The notes under the pieces were generated by a model. It saw nothing but the letters and a program-made list of their open reading frames with translations. It searched no databases and was not told the DNA's origin. 64,000 nucleotides of DNA from assembly GCA_029261555.1 (NCBI GenBank), contig JAJDBB010000031.1, positions 1-64,000 on the forward strand, read 5' to 3'. This document shows positions 18,154 through 29,014 of the stretch, in pieces (the stretch's first letter is position 1; each line of letters opens with the position of its first letter). Origin of the DNA: Nitrospinaceae bacterium. GTDB lineage: Bacteria; Nitrospinota; Nitrospinia; Nitrospinales; JACRGP01. The translations under genes were made by a program, and so were the position numbers.

Positions 18154-18567
18154 ATGGATCTGACTAAGAATTTCCCAAGGAGTCCAAAAGAAAACCTCGG
18201 TGGACTGGTCCATGTATGGAGAATGGCGGACAAAGCTCGCGCCCTAAAAAACGAAACGCTCGGAGAATATATTTTTCCTTGCCCGTTGGACAAAATTATT
18301 CTCGAATTTTTGGAAGTCGCCCCGGAAGAATTTGCGGATCAAGCGGGGGTCATCGAAGACGAGAGTTTCTCAAAATGGATTCTGGAGAAAATTGCCGAGC
18401 ACAGCGATGAAGAAATAAAATCCATCAACCAACAAATCCTGGAACGCTCCCCGGCCACGGAGGAAAGAAAAAGATATTTTACGGAACTTCGTGATAAAGT
18501 TGACCCAGAAAGAGTCGACGTTAAAACTTGGGTCGACTTGATCGATTTGGAAGAAGGCCGAATTTAA
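18154..18567 (+). CDS. DUF5069-like protein
   Basis: LTKNFPRSPKENLGGLVHVWRMADKARA resembles the DUF5069 N-terminal signature. Confidence 0.7.
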   Translation: MDLTKNFPRSPKENLGGLVHVWRMADKARALKNETLGEYIFPCPLDKIILEFLEVAPEEFADQAGVIEDESFSKWILEKIAEHSDEEIKSINQQILERSPATEERKRYFTELRDKVDPERVDVKTWVDLIDLEEGRI

Positions 18568-18651
18568 CATCCCTTTTTAAACTCGCTTTCCCGCCATTCT
18601 TGCATTCCGGCTCCAAACCATCCCCTACAACTTTAAAAACTGAAAAATAAT

Positions 18652-21039
18652 ATGCCGCCAAAACCAAAAGACGCCCGGCAGGTAACATTTCGCAAGGGCA
18701 AAAAGACCGTAAAACCCGGCAAGGTTTTGTGGTGGAGCGTCTTCGTGGTTTTTTTGTTTACGGTATTGGCGGGTTTCATCGGCGCGGGCTACATTTATTT
18801 TGAATACTCCAAGGATCTCCCCGACGTCCGCCGCCTACGCACCTATCAACCCGCCACCATTACCCGGGTATACTCGGACAGCGATGAATTGATCGCCGAA
18901 TTTTTCGTCGAAAAAAGAACCATCGTGTCCGTGGATAAATTCCCCAAACATTTGATCCAGGCTACCCTGGCGGTTGAAGACTCGAATTTCAACTCTCATT
19001 ACGGAATCGATCCCAAAGCAATCTTTCGCGCCCTGATCACGAACGTTAAGGCGGGGCGCGTAGTGGAGGGCGGGAGCACGATCACGCAGCAGTTGGCCAA
19101 AACGCTTTTCCTTTCTCCTGCCAGAAACCTGGAGCGCAAGATCAAGGAAGCCATCTTGTCGATTCGTCTTGAGATGATATTCACCAAAGACGAAATTCTC
19201 GGTTTTTATTTGAACCAGATTTATTACGGCCACGGCTCTTACGGGGTGGAAGCGGCGGCGCAGACTTATTTTGGAAAACACGTCCAGGACATGACATTGG
19301 AAGAATGCGCCATGATCGCCGGCCTGCCAAAAGCGCCCAACAACTATTCCCCCTATCGTTACCCGGAAAAGGCAAAAATTCGCCGCAACCATTCCGTCCG
19401 TCGCATGGCGACCCTCAATTTTATAAACGAAGAGGAAGCGGTTAGAGCTTTGCAATCGAAGTTTAATTTACGCGGCATCCGGGATCCACTAAACAAGGCG
19501 CCCTACTTTGTCGAGCACATTCGCCAGTTCATTCAGGAAAAATATGGCGCCACCAAACTCTACCGCCACGGATTAAACGTTTACACTACGTTGAATCTGG
19601 ACATGCAAAACAGCGCCCGCGCGGCGGTCCAGGACAACCTGAAGACTTTGGACAAGCGTTACGGTTATCGAGGTCCGCTGGAGCACGTCGATTTCCAGGC
19701 CTCCAGCCCGGGGCTCATCAGTTTTTTAAGTACGTTGAACGATTTCGAAGGGGAAAACCGTCTCATGGAAGGAGCGGTTCTAAAAGGCTTGGTCACGTCC
19801 GTGGACGACGCCCAAGTCTGGGTCCACTTGGGCAACGGCCAGGGAATCATTGATCTCAAGGACATGAGTTGGGCCAAAAAGCCCAACGTGAAAACGGACG
19901 GCAGGTGGCGAAAAATTAATAATCCCAATATGGCCGTCACCGCCGGAGACGTCATTTTGGTCAGAATAAAAGGAGTGCGGGAAGAAGGTTATTGGTCGCT
20001 GGCGCTGGAACAGGACCCGGAGGCGCAAGCCGGTTTGTTGAGTCTGGACCCGCAGGGCCACATCAAAGCCATGATCGGCGGATACGATTTTTCCAAAAGC
20101 CAGTTCAATCGTGCGGTCCAGGCGGTGCGCCAACCTGGGTCAGCTTTTAAACCCATCGTTTTTGCGGCGGCCATTTCCGAAGGCTTTACTCCGGCCAGTA
20201 TCATCATGGACTCCCCCGTAATTTTCAAGGAACGGGAGCAAAATTTCGACAAATGGAAACCGGTGAATTTTGAAGAAAAATTTTACGGTCCCACCCTGCT
20301 GAGAACGGCGCTCGCCCATTCGCGCAACGTTGTATCCATCAAGTTGTTGCAAAACATCGGCGTCAACAAACTCGTCGCTTTTACACGGAAGTTTGGAATC
20401 CGAAGCCCACTGTCGAAAAATCTTTCGATCGCTTTAGGTTCCTCCGGACTCACGCTTTACGAATTGACGTCGGCTTATTCCATTTTCGCAAATTTGGGAA
20501 AGCGAACCGAACCCATCGCCGTGCGGTACATTAACGATCGTGATGGAAAAGTTATTTATACGGCGCAACCGAAAGTCACAGAGGCATTGCCCGCCGGGGT
20601 GGCCAAGGTCGTTTCCAGCATGTTGGAAAGCGTGGTCCAGGAAGGGACGGGAGCCAAGGCCAAAGCCCTCAAGCGCCCCGTAGCCGCCAAAACCGGCACG
20701 ACGAATAATTTTATCGACGCCTGGTTCATGGGGTTCACGCCGGAGTTGACAACGGGAGTGTGGGTGGGAAAGGATAAAGACGAATCGTTGGGCTACAATG
20801 AAACAGGTTCCCGCGCGGCCATTCCCATTTGGCTTCAGTTCATGAAAGAAAGTTTAAAGGACGCCCCGGCGGTCAACTTCCCGACCACTCCGGAGTCCGT
20901 CCATATAAAAATTGATCCTGAAACCGGCTCCTTGGCGGGTTTTGGGAAACCCGGCGCGCGTTTTGACGTCTTTTTGATCGACAACCCCCCGAAAAAAAAT
21001 AACGGAGTCTCACCCAGACTTGCGGGAAAAAACTTTTGA
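18652..21039 (+). CDS. mrcA: penicillin-binding protein 1A (bifunctional transglycosylase/transpeptidase)
   Basis: EDSNFNSHYGID, GGSTITQQLAKTLFLSPARNLERKIKEA, RQPGSAFKPI, AHSRN, KTGTTNNFIDAWFMGFTPELTTGVWVG. Confidence 0.95.
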   Translation: MPPKPKDARQVTFRKGKKTVKPGKVLWWSVFVVFLFTVLAGFIGAGYIYFEYSKDLPDVRRLRTYQPATITRVYSDSDELIAEFFVEKRTIVSVDKFPKHLIQATLAVEDSNFNSHYGIDPKAIFRALITNVKAGRVVEGGSTITQQLAKTLFLSPARNLERKIKEAILSIRLEMIFTKDEILGFYLNQIYYGHGSYGVEAAAQTYFGKHVQDMTLEECAMIAGLPKAPNNYSPYRYPEKAKIRRNHSVRRMATLNFINEEEAVRALQSKFNLRGIRDPLNKAPYFVEHIRQFIQEKYGATKLYRHGLNVYTTLNLDMQNSARAAVQDNLKTLDKRYGYRGPLEHVDFQASSPGLISFLSTLNDFEGENRLMEGAVLKGLVTSVDDAQVWVHLGNGQGIIDLKDMSWAKKPNVKTDGRWRKINNPNMAVTAGDVILVRIKGVREEGYWSLALEQDPEAQAGLLSLDPQGHIKAMIGGYDFSKSQFNRAVQAVRQPGSAFKPIVFAAAISEGFTPASIIMDSPVIFKEREQNFDKWKPVNFEEKFYGPTLLRTALAHSRNVVSIKLLQNIGVNKLVAFTRKFGIRSPLSKNLSIALGSSGLTLYELTSAYSIFANLGKRTEPIAVRYINDRDGKVIYTAQPKVTEALPAGVAKVVSSMLESVVQEGTGAKAKALKRPVAAKTGTTNNFIDAWFMGFTPELTTGVWVGKDKDESLGYNETGSRAAIPIWLQFMKESLKDAPAVNFPTTPESVHIKIDPETGSLAGFGKPGARFDVFLIDNPPKKNNGVSPRLAGKNF

Positions 21040-21052
21040 CCGCCAGCTTTTT

Positions 21053-23050
21053 TTAATTGGCCTGCACGATTTGACGACGCTTCACTTTCATGATGAAAAG
21101 GTTTTTCTCCGAATCGCCAGAACCCAGAATGGAAGCGCTTCCGGAAACGCCGGAGAATTCTTTTACGGAAAACAACCGGTTTCTTAATTGCAGACGATTC
21201 TTCACTCCATTGCGAACGAGGTTTAAAATCATCCTGGCGGCGTCGTAGGATTGGGCGGAGAGGATGGTGGGTTCTTCCCCAAAAGTTTTTTTATAGTTCT
21301 CTACAAAATTCCGGACCTCCGGGCGCTTGGAATCGACAAAAAACCCGTCCACAAAGTAACCGTTCTTTAAATGCTTTCCGGCGTTTTTAACCAGGTCGGG
21401 CGAGTTCCAGCCGTTGCCCCCCAAAAAAGCCACGTCCACGATATTGTAAAAAATAAACTGCGGAATAATAAGCGCTACCTTGTCGTAAAAACCCGGAATA
21501 AAAACCGCGTCGAAATTGAGTTCCAACGATACCCGCAATTTTTCCACCTCGTCGTCTTCCCAAAATCCCTGCTCGATAATGGGTTCGGAAAGCGGCGGGT
21601 CCTCTTTGTAGCGCCCCGGTTTTTGAACCTTCATCACCAGATCCCTGGAAGCCTTTGTCAATTGTTTGTCCGACATACCTCCCATTTCAAGAATCTGCTT
21701 TTTGAAATCAGTTTGCTCTCGATTATAAAAAACCGAAGCCGCCACCTGCGCTCCCAGCTTTTCGACCTCCTCGGAAAAGCTGTCTTTCAATTGAATCCCG
21801 TAGGTTTCGTCCGGGTAGAGAACGACAAACCGACGAAGGCCCAATTGATTCACCGCATACTCAGCGAGAAACTTGGCCTGGTTTGAGCGGGTCATCGCGT
21901 TCCGAAAAACATAATCGCTCATCTCTGGCAAACCCGGCGAGGACGCAGTCGGCGTAAACAAAGGCAGTTGGTATTTTTCCAGCAAGGGAATCGACTCCTT
22001 GACGTGTTCGCTGAAAAGCGGACCCAGGATTCCTAACACTTCGGGATCTCTCGCCAAGTCTTCCACAACGGATTTAACGGATTCCGTTTTTGCGGAATCG
22101 CGGACTTCCAGCTTCAGTGTTTCCCTTTCCTTGAATCCTAACTGGTTCCATGCCAACTGAATTCCCTGCAACACTTGTTGACCCGTCAAAGCGTGCTTTC
22201 CAGTCAGCGGAAGAACCGCCCCCAACTTATATCCACGCCCGCTCAGCGTTTCAATCTGGCTCAGGCTTTTTTCAACTTCGCCCGCCAGCGAATGTTTGGG
22301 AAAGCGCCGGAGGAAATCCTGTAGAGACGCTCTGTACTTTTCAAGGTTTCCATTGACCCGATAAATATCCTGCAATCTCAATAACAGCAAGTCGACCGGA
22401 AACCCCGCCTGGTACCGGGCCGCCAAATCCTCGGCGGATTCTCTCGATAAGTTCTCTCTGATTATTTTTTTTATCGACTGACGAGCGTGGCCTCTTAACT
22501 CTTCCTGAGCGCTATTGTTGTAAACATGAAGAAGTTTGTGGACGGCGTTGCTGAAATCAAAATTTTTCTCATCCAGTTTGCCCAAGAAAAGAATCGTCTC
22601 CCATCGCCTTTTTACGTCCGGATCCGTTTTTAAAAGGCGTTGGAACACTTCATTGGCGCGTTGGTACTGGCCCAATTCAAAATAATTCTTCCCAATATAA
22701 AACAGCGCCTGATGAAGCAGGGAGGCCTCCTTTTCCTGCTTCAAAACCAAGTTGAAATAACGCAGGGCGGTGGCGTAGGATTTTTTGTCGAATTCGATCT
22801 GCCCCAGGCGAAACAGGGCCAAACCGGTTTTGGAAGCGGAGGGGAACAACCGCAGGTATTCGTCGTAGGCCTGAATCGCCTCGAGAAATTTTCCGGCGTG
22901 AAAATAATACTCGGCGCGCAAGAAGGGATCCTGGGAGGAATCGGATGGCGAAATATTTTCCGCGCCTGCGTCTAAAACCAAACAAAATAATAGAACAAGG
23001 AGAATACCCGACCTGAAACTAATCCAACAATTGCTCTCCTTATTTCTCAT
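21053..23050 (-). CDS. TPR plus type I periplasmic-binding-fold protein (LpoA-like / Leu-Ile-Val-binding-like)
   Basis: Signal peptide, N-terminal TPR units, then GYKLGAVLPLTGKHALTGQQVLQGIQLAWNQ and YVFRNAMTRSNQAKFLAEYAV of Peripla_BP_6 type. Confidence 0.78.
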   Translation of the reverse strand: MRNKESNCWISFRSGILLVLLFCLVLDAGAENISPSDSSQDPFLRAEYYFHAGKFLEAIQAYDEYLRLFPSASKTGLALFRLGQIEFDKKSYATALRYFNLVLKQEKEASLLHQALFYIGKNYFELGQYQRANEVFQRLLKTDPDVKRRWETILFLGKLDEKNFDFSNAVHKLLHVYNNSAQEELRGHARQSIKKIIRENLSRESAEDLAARYQAGFPVDLLLLRLQDIYRVNGNLEKYRASLQDFLRRFPKHSLAGEVEKSLSQIETLSGRGYKLGAVLPLTGKHALTGQQVLQGIQLAWNQLGFKERETLKLEVRDSAKTESVKSVVEDLARDPEVLGILGPLFSEHVKESIPLLEKYQLPLFTPTASSPGLPEMSDYVFRNAMTRSNQAKFLAEYAVNQLGLRRFVVLYPDETYGIQLKDSFSEEVEKLGAQVAASVFYNREQTDFKKQILEMGGMSDKQLTKASRDLVMKVQKPGRYKEDPPLSEPIIEQGFWEDDEVEKLRVSLELNFDAVFIPGFYDKVALIIPQFIFYNIVDVAFLGGNGWNSPDLVKNAGKHLKNGYFVDGFFVDSKRPEVRNFVENYKKTFGEEPTILSAQSYDAARMILNLVRNGVKNRLQLRNRLFSVKEFSGVSGSASILGSGDSEKNLFIMKVKRRQIVQAN

Positions 23051-24434
23051 TTAAATCCTTGCCCTTGAGCTTGTGCTTTTGAAGGCGGTAGCGCATGGAA
23101 CGAAAACTGAGGTTCAACAATTTGGCGGCTTTGTTAATGATTCCGTTGGTTTCCTCCAAAGCGCCGAGAAGAATTCTTTTTTCGATTTTTTCCAGTGTCA
23201 TCTCAAGATCGACGGCGGGATTACCCAAAGAGGGCATCAAATCCGCGATAGACGACGATTCTTCCCTGATTTCATCCGTCAGGCTCGTGGCCTGTATCGC
23301 GATTCCAGTCTCCAAAACCACTGAGCGCTCGATGGTATTTTCGAGTTCGCGGACGTTTCCAGGCCAGCGGTAATTTTCCAGAATCTTCATAGCCTCGGGA
23401 GTGATCGATTCTATCGCCGGATTTCGATTGTGCTTTTTATTAAATTTCTGAATAAAATGATTTGCCAAAAGTGGAATATCTTCGATGCGGTCTCTCAACG
23501 GAGGCAGATGAATGGAAATGACCTTGAGCCGGTAAAAAAGATCTTCCCGAAAAGTTTTTTCTTTCACGCCCTGGGCAAGATCCCTGTTGGAAGCAGCGAT
23601 GATGCGCACGTCCACCGGAGTCGGCTTGACGCCCCCCACCCGCGTCAATTCCCTTTCCTGCAAAACGCGCAGAAGCTTTACCTGAATCGAAAGCGGAGCG
23701 TCATAGGCTTCGTCTAAAAAAAAAGTTCCCTCGTGGGCCGTTTCCATCAACCCAATCTTCTTGGAATCTGCATTGGTGAAGGCGCCCTTTTCATGGCCGA
23801 ACAATTCGCTCTCCAGCAGGGTTTCCGGCAAAGCGCCGCAGTTGATCGACACAAAAGGCTTGTCCTTCCTCGGGCTGTTATAGTGCAGGGCCTTGGCCGC
23901 AAGCTCCTTACCCGTTCCGCTTTCCCCTTGGATCAAAACGGTCGCGTTACTCTCCGCCACCTTTTGTATCAAATCGAACACCTTTTGCATGGCGGGGCTT
24001 TTCCCAAAAATATTCGCATACTGATATTTCTCTGAAAGGGCCGATCGAAGCCGGGAATTTTCGCGGGACAAACGCTTTTTTTCTACGGCGTTTTTGAGGA
24101 TGAGTTGAAGCTCTTCAATCTCGAAGGGTTTGGATAAATAATCGAACGCGCCTTTTTTCATCGCCTGAACCGCCGTCTCGGCGGAGGCATAAGCAGTCAT
24201 CATGATCACGGGCGTTTTGGGGTCTTGTAAATTGGCTGCATCCAGAACTACAAGACCATTGGATTTGGGCATTTTAATATCGGTGATCACCGCGTCGAAT
24301 TCATTATTTTGAAGCAACTTCGCCGCAGCCTCGCCATTCCGGGCGGACGACACCTCGTAGCCCTCTTTTTCGAGCATGATGGTGAGAAAATCGCACATGC
24401 TCTTTTCGTCGTCCACAACCAATACCGCGCTCAT
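23040..24434 (-). CDS. sigma54-dependent response regulator (NtrC/AtoC family)
   Basis: Receiver domain (DDEKSM..DVITDIKMP), AAA+ GESGTGKE, ESELFGHEKGAFTNA, FLDEAYDAPLSIQVKLLRVLQE, C-terminal Fis-type HTH. Confidence 0.92.
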   Translation of the reverse strand: MSAVLVVDDEKSMCDFLTIMLEKEGYEVSSARNGEAAAKLLQNNEFDAVITDIKMPKSNGLVVLDAANLQDPKTPVIMMTAYASAETAVQAMKKGAFDYLSKPFEIEELQLILKNAVEKKRLSRENSRLRSALSEKYQYANIFGKSPAMQKVFDLIQKVAESNATVLIQGESGTGKELAAKALHYNSPRKDKPFVSINCGALPETLLESELFGHEKGAFTNADSKKIGLMETAHEGTFFLDEAYDAPLSIQVKLLRVLQERELTRVGGVKPTPVDVRIIAASNRDLAQGVKEKTFREDLFYRLKVISIHLPPLRDRIEDIPLLANHFIQKFNKKHNRNPAIESITPEAMKILENYRWPGNVRELENTIERSVVLETGIAIQATSLTDEIREESSSIADLMPSLGNPAVDLEMTLEKIEKRILLGALEETNGIINKAAKLLNLSFRSMRYRLQKHKLKGKDLNEK

Positions 24435-24554
24435 ATTTTTTCCAGGGAGTTTATAAGAAATTATTCCGCAAAGGCCTCATCAAGTGGCTATAAAATTTTA
24501 AACGGAAAGTCTTTAAAAACAAAACTATAATTTAAATTCCCCAAAACCGTCGGA

Positions 24555-25655
24555 TCAACAAGCCTCTACCTCGGGATATTTTTTACAGAGCGTTTCCAAA
24601 CTGGAATCTATATCGGCAATAGAAACCATTCTAGCAGAACCTTCCACAAGCTTTTTCGCCTCGCCCATGTAATGGATCGCTTTGACGCCGTCTCCAAGCA
24701 AATCGTATAACCGGCCTAGGTTGATATACGTTTCCACAACATTTGGATTGATTTTCAACGATTCTAAAAAAACCGTCAACGCATCCTGCATCATTCCTTT
24801 TCTAAAATAAACTTCTCCAATAGCATTTTGGACCCATATGGAACCGCCGTACAATCCATCTGCCTTAAGAAAATGCGCAAGGGCTTTGTCCAGTTGATTC
24901 AATTTCAGATAGGTCAATCCCAATTCAAAATGAAAAAGAATATTTCGCGGTTGGCCGGCAAGATCCCACTTCAAAAGCTCAATTTTCGAGGCCGCTTCCA
25001 AATCCGCAGGATCGGCAATTTGGTTTTTAAATTTGTCCGGATTGAGATCGCCGGCATAAACCGCAATTAATTTTGCGACGCCACTATTATTTTTTTTAGA
25101 TTGCCGCAAAATTTCCTTGGCGGCCAAAAAGTCCAACATTGCCTGCTCCGGTTCCCCCAATTCACCATAGGCAATACCGCGATTTACATAGGCGGGAACA
25201 AAATCAGGTTGTATTTTTAGGGCCTTATCAAGCCATGGCAACGCATCCAGAAAGTTCTTCTGGGCCAAATAAATAATTCCCGTGTCATTTAAAAGAGACG
25301 CACTTTCTGGCTGATACTCGAGGAGTTGCTTATAATGAAAAAAAGACTTTTTAAAGTCGCCCCAAGTTTTATAAAGTTCCGCCAACATGAACCGGGCGCT
25401 CTGATGTCGGGGGTTTATTTCAAGAGCTTTTTCAAAACTCTGAGCGGCCTCTTTGTCTGATCCTTCCAGGTGGTAGGTCAATCCAAGATTATAATGGGCT
25501 TCCGCATCGCCCGGCTCCATTTGAACCGCATTTTGATAGTCCTCCAAGCTCAAATCGACAAAACTTGAAGACGCCGCCATCCCGCAAAATATCGTCGCCC
25601 CAAATAGGACGGCTATAAGTAAATATTTAGGAAGTTTTACAGCTAGCATGATCAA
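24555..25655 (-). CDS. TPR protein with signal peptide
   Basis: Repeats such as AEAHYNLGLTYHLEGSDKEAAQSFEKALEINPRHQSARFMLAELYK. Confidence 0.85.
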   Translation of the reverse strand: MIMLAVKLPKYLLIAVLFGATIFCGMAASSSFVDLSLEDYQNAVQMEPGDAEAHYNLGLTYHLEGSDKEAAQSFEKALEINPRHQSARFMLAELYKTWGDFKKSFFHYKQLLEYQPESASLLNDTGIIYLAQKNFLDALPWLDKALKIQPDFVPAYVNRGIAYGELGEPEQAMLDFLAAKEILRQSKKNNSGVAKLIAVYAGDLNPDKFKNQIADPADLEAASKIELLKWDLAGQPRNILFHFELGLTYLKLNQLDKALAHFLKADGLYGGSIWVQNAIGEVYFRKGMMQDALTVFLESLKINPNVVETYINLGRLYDLLGDGVKAIHYMGEAKKLVEGSARMVSIADIDSSLETLCKKYPEVEAC

Positions 25656-25682
25656 GGCCTAAAAAGCCGCTTATAGAAAAAC

Positions 25683-26762
25683 TTAATGATCCTCAATTTC
25701 CTTCAAACGTCTCGATATAGTTTCAGCCAACAGTTCGTTCCCCAAAGGGGAATAATGATGCGAATCTTTTCCAGATTGGCGGTAAAAACTCTCCAGGACG
25801 TTATCCCTAGACTTTAAAATCAGTTCGTTTTTAAAGTCGATATATTCAAAACGATTCCTTCTTATTCGCTTGAGAAACCTCTCGTAGCTCTCTGCAAACC
25901 CACTATCAAGGGTTTCACAATCAAAAGGCTTTCCCTTCAATTCACAAATCGAATGCTTCACAGCGCCCATCGATGGCGAAAGAACAAATAACGGTTTGGC
26001 GCCATACTGGAACGCTAGATTTCTAATTTTAATGAAAAGGGAAAAAACGACCCAAAAGCCTTCCCTATTGATCAAATTTCTTTCCCCGCAAATTTCTTTG
26101 CCGCGACCATTCATTCCCAGTTGCTCCAATATCCAGCTTTTGGCAAAAATATTTTGACAGGAAAATCTTGAAAGTTTTCCTGTCATATTGACCAGACGTC
26201 CTTGGTCCTCAACGAAAAATGGCTTCTGTATACCGTTAAGATTATCTCTTCTTGTATCGTTCAAATCATTGGTTGGGAAAAGAACTGCAACCACATATTT
26301 TGGGCGGGTCTTTCCAATATGTCTTCTCAGGGCAAGATAATATTGATCGATCCCATACCCAGACACTGCCAGATTGAGCGTCTGATACTTTTTAAATTCC
26401 TGGCCCAAAATATATGAAGCCGCTTCATCATCGTTCACGCCAAGTCCAAACGCCACCGAATCTCCTAAAATCAATATATGTTCTCTGGCGAGATCAATTT
26501 CTTCCGATCGGAATCCAAGCGCGTTGCCGGTGTACGTTACGTTTTCAAATACGGTCTTGGTATTTACAGGATTAGCCCATCCCAATTCGGGATCAAAAAT
26601 GGTATGCGGGACCACCCATGAATTGCTTCGCTTATACCAAAAATACGTCTCAACGAAGGGGAGGCAAAACAAAAAAGCGAAGAGAATGGCGAAGAGGGAG
26701 AGGATTATTTCTTTTTTTCGAGATTGGAAAAAACCTTGGACGGAGACCAGATTTCCAGTCAT
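25683..26762 (-). CDS. SGNH/GDSL-hydrolase-like membrane-anchored protein
   Basis: [14 protein letters not shown] (GDS block), [22 protein letters not shown]. Confidence 0.72.
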   Translation of the reverse strand: MTGNLVSVQGFFQSRKKEIILSLFAILFAFLFCLPFVETYFWYKRSNSWVVPHTIFDPELGWANPVNTKTVFENVTYTGNALGFRSEEIDLAREHILILGDSVAFGLGVNDDEAASYILGQEFKKYQTLNLAVSGYGIDQYYLALRRHIGKTRPKYVVAVLFPTNDLNDTRRDNLNGIQKPFFVEDQGRLVNMTGKLSRFSCQNIFAKSWILEQLGMNGRGKEICGERNLINREGFWVVFSLFIKIRNLAFQYGAKPLFVLSPSMGAVKHSICELKGKPFDCETLDSGFAESYERFLKRIRRNRFEYIDFKNELILKSRDNVLESFYRQSGKDSHHYSPLGNELLAETISRRLKEIEDH

Positions 26763-27967
26763 TGTTCCCTGAATGTTCTCGAATGGATTTTCAACCGCAG
26801 TGCGTTGAGGCGAATAAAACCCGTAGCGTCGTCCTGATTATAAGCCTCGTCTTCTTCGAACGTGGCGACGTCGGAATGATACAATGATCTTGGAGCCTTC
26901 CTGCCCACCACTCGGCAGGTTCCCTTGTAAAGTTTTAAACGCACCGTACCGGACACGCACTTTTGCGCGGCGTCCATGGTTTCCTGCAACCACGTTCTTT
27001 CAGGCGAATACCAGAAACCGTTGTAAATCATCTTCGCGTACTTGGAAATCAGGGAGTCGCGCAGGGACATCACTTCGCGGTCCATGGTGATCGATTCGAT
27101 ATCCCGGTGGGCAACATGGAGAATAGTCCCTCCCGGCGTTTCATAAACGCCGCGCGATTTCATTCCGACAAAGCGGCTCTCGACAATGTCGATGCGCCCG
27201 ACGCCGTTTTCCCCGCCCAACTGGTTCAACCGTTCCAGAAGGCGGGCGGGCGAAAGCCGCTCTCCATCTATCCCAACGGGGTTTCCCTCCTCGTATTCGA
27301 TCTCAACCGCAGTCGCCTTGTCGGGCGCGTGTTCCGGCGAAACCGACATTTGAAACATATCCTCGTGCGGTTCGTACCAGGGATCCTCCAAAACTCCGCC
27401 CTCGTAGCTGACATGGAACATGTTTCGGTCCATGCTGTACGGCTTGTCCTTGGTAACGGGAACGGGGATGCCATGGGTTTTTGCGTAATCGATCAATGCC
27501 GTTCTGGAATTTAAATCCCAATCCCGCCAAGGAGCAATGATTTGAATTTCGGGATTTAACGTTTGGAAAGCCAGCTCAAAGCGCACCTGATCGTTGCCCT
27601 TGCCCGTAGCGCCATGCGATACGCCGTCGGCGCCCTCTTTTTCGGCGATGCGGATTTGCTCTTTTGCAATCAGGGGCCGGGCGATGGCAGTTCCCAGTAA
27701 ATAATTATTTTCGTAAAACGCGTTTGCCCGCAACATGGGAAACACAAAGTCGCGCACAAACTCCTCGCGCAAATCTTCAATGTAAACTTTGGACGCTCCA
27801 GTGGCCAGGGCCTTTTCACGGACGGGATCCAACTCCTGACCCTGCCCGACGTCGGCGGCGTAAGCGATAATTTCGCAATCGTACTGCTCCTTCAACCACT
27901 TGATAATCACGGAGGTGTCCAGGCCGCCGGAATAGGCCAAAACAATTTTTTTGATTTTAGTTTTCAT
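26759..27967 (-). CDS. argG: argininosuccinate synthase
   Basis: [46 protein letters not shown]. Confidence 0.97.
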   Translation of the reverse strand: MKTKIKKIVLAYSGGLDTSVIIKWLKEQYDCEIIAYAADVGQGQELDPVREKALATGASKVYIEDLREEFVRDFVFPMLRANAFYENNYLLGTAIARPLIAKEQIRIAEKEGADGVSHGATGKGNDQVRFELAFQTLNPEIQIIAPWRDWDLNSRTALIDYAKTHGIPVPVTKDKPYSMDRNMFHVSYEGGVLEDPWYEPHEDMFQMSVSPEHAPDKATAVEIEYEEGNPVGIDGERLSPARLLERLNQLGGENGVGRIDIVESRFVGMKSRGVYETPGGTILHVAHRDIESITMDREVMSLRDSLISKYAKMIYNGFWYSPERTWLQETMDAAQKCVSGTVRLKLYKGTCRVVGRKAPRSLYHSDVATFEEDEAYNQDDATGFIRLNALRLKIHSRTFREQ

Positions 27968-28018
27968 GGTTTAAATTTCAATTCCAAATGGGTATCAATT
28001 TTATTTATCTACGCCGCT

Positions 28019-29011
28019 TCAACGCTCCACCAAAAAAGTATCCGGAGAATACCTGGCGGCGCCCCAAAGTGCGGCTTTATCGTCGAGAATCATATGAACG
28101 GGAACGCTTTCCAGAAAACTCCGAAACGTACCCTTGGATAAAAAGGAATCCAAAAATACTTCCTCACCCATGAGTGAGGCGAGCCGGGGAGCGATTCCGC
28201 CGCCGATATAAATTCCGCCCCTGGTATTTATTTGTAGAGCCAAGTTACCAGCCGCCGCGCCATATATAGACACGAATAGTTCCAAGGCTTGCCCGCACAG
28301 CGCGGATTTTTTGTTCAAACCGTATTGGACGATCACAGCAGGCGGATCTTGGCGCTTAAACTCCTGCGTCAACCATTCCGGCTCGGACGCAGAATTATAC
28401 AACTTTACAAACTCATAGATAGCTAAAAGTCCCGGCCCGGAAACAATTTCTTCCGCCTTCACCCGTTCCTCTTTTTCCAGCAGATGCAGGAGCAGTTGCG
28501 CCGACATTTTACAGTGAGGAGAAAAATCCGCCTGCCCGCCCTCGGAACTCAATACGCGAAATTTTTCCGACTCTCCGGGAACCAGAAACGCCTGCCCCAA
28601 CCCCGTGCCGGCGGCGATAACGCCGATGGGGCCTTTGGAATGCGGCCGCCCCTGCTGAAGGGTCAGAGTTTGGTCGGGTTTCAAAAAAGGAACGACGCAG
28701 GCCAGAGCAGCCAGGTCGTTGAGCAAAAAAACTTTTGAAATCCCAAGGCGCTTTTTTAAATCCTCAACGCAAATTTCCCAAGGATGATTGGTCACCTGGC
28801 AACGCTCGTTTATTACCGGTCCGGCGGCGCCGAAGCTGGCGCGGTCAATTGCAATGGAACGGCCCGCCAGGAATTCCCGAAGCGTGGCGGCGAAGTCCGG
28901 ATAGTCCGCAACGCGAAATTCTCCGATTTCGGCCAACTCAAGAGAGCCGTCGCGCTCCTGGAAAAGAGCCAAGTTCGCCTTGGTGCCGCCAATGTCCCCC
29001 GCGAGAATCAT
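28019..29011 (-). CDS. glk: glucokinase
   Basis: MILAGDIGGTKANLALF, FLLNDLAALA, GVIAAGTGLGQAF, GGIYIGGGIAPRL. Confidence 0.93.
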   Translation of the reverse strand: MILAGDIGGTKANLALFQERDGSLELAEIGEFRVADYPDFAATLREFLAGRSIAIDRASFGAAGPVINERCQVTNHPWEICVEDLKKRLGISKVFLLNDLAALACVVPFLKPDQTLTLQQGRPHSKGPIGVIAAGTGLGQAFLVPGESEKFRVLSSEGGQADFSPHCKMSAQLLLHLLEKEERVKAEEIVSGPGLLAIYEFVKLYNSASEPEWLTQEFKRQDPPAVIVQYGLNKKSALCGQALELFVSIYGAAAGNLALQINTRGGIYIGGGIAPRLASLMGEEVFLDSFLSKGTFRSFLESVPVHMILDDKAALWGAARYSPDTFLVER

Positions 29012-29014
29012 ACG

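Noticed and set aside
21053-23050. Plain branched-chain amino acid ABC substrate-binding protein
   Set aside because: The long N-terminal TPR region and lack of neighbouring permease/ATPase genes argue against a simple transporter SBP.
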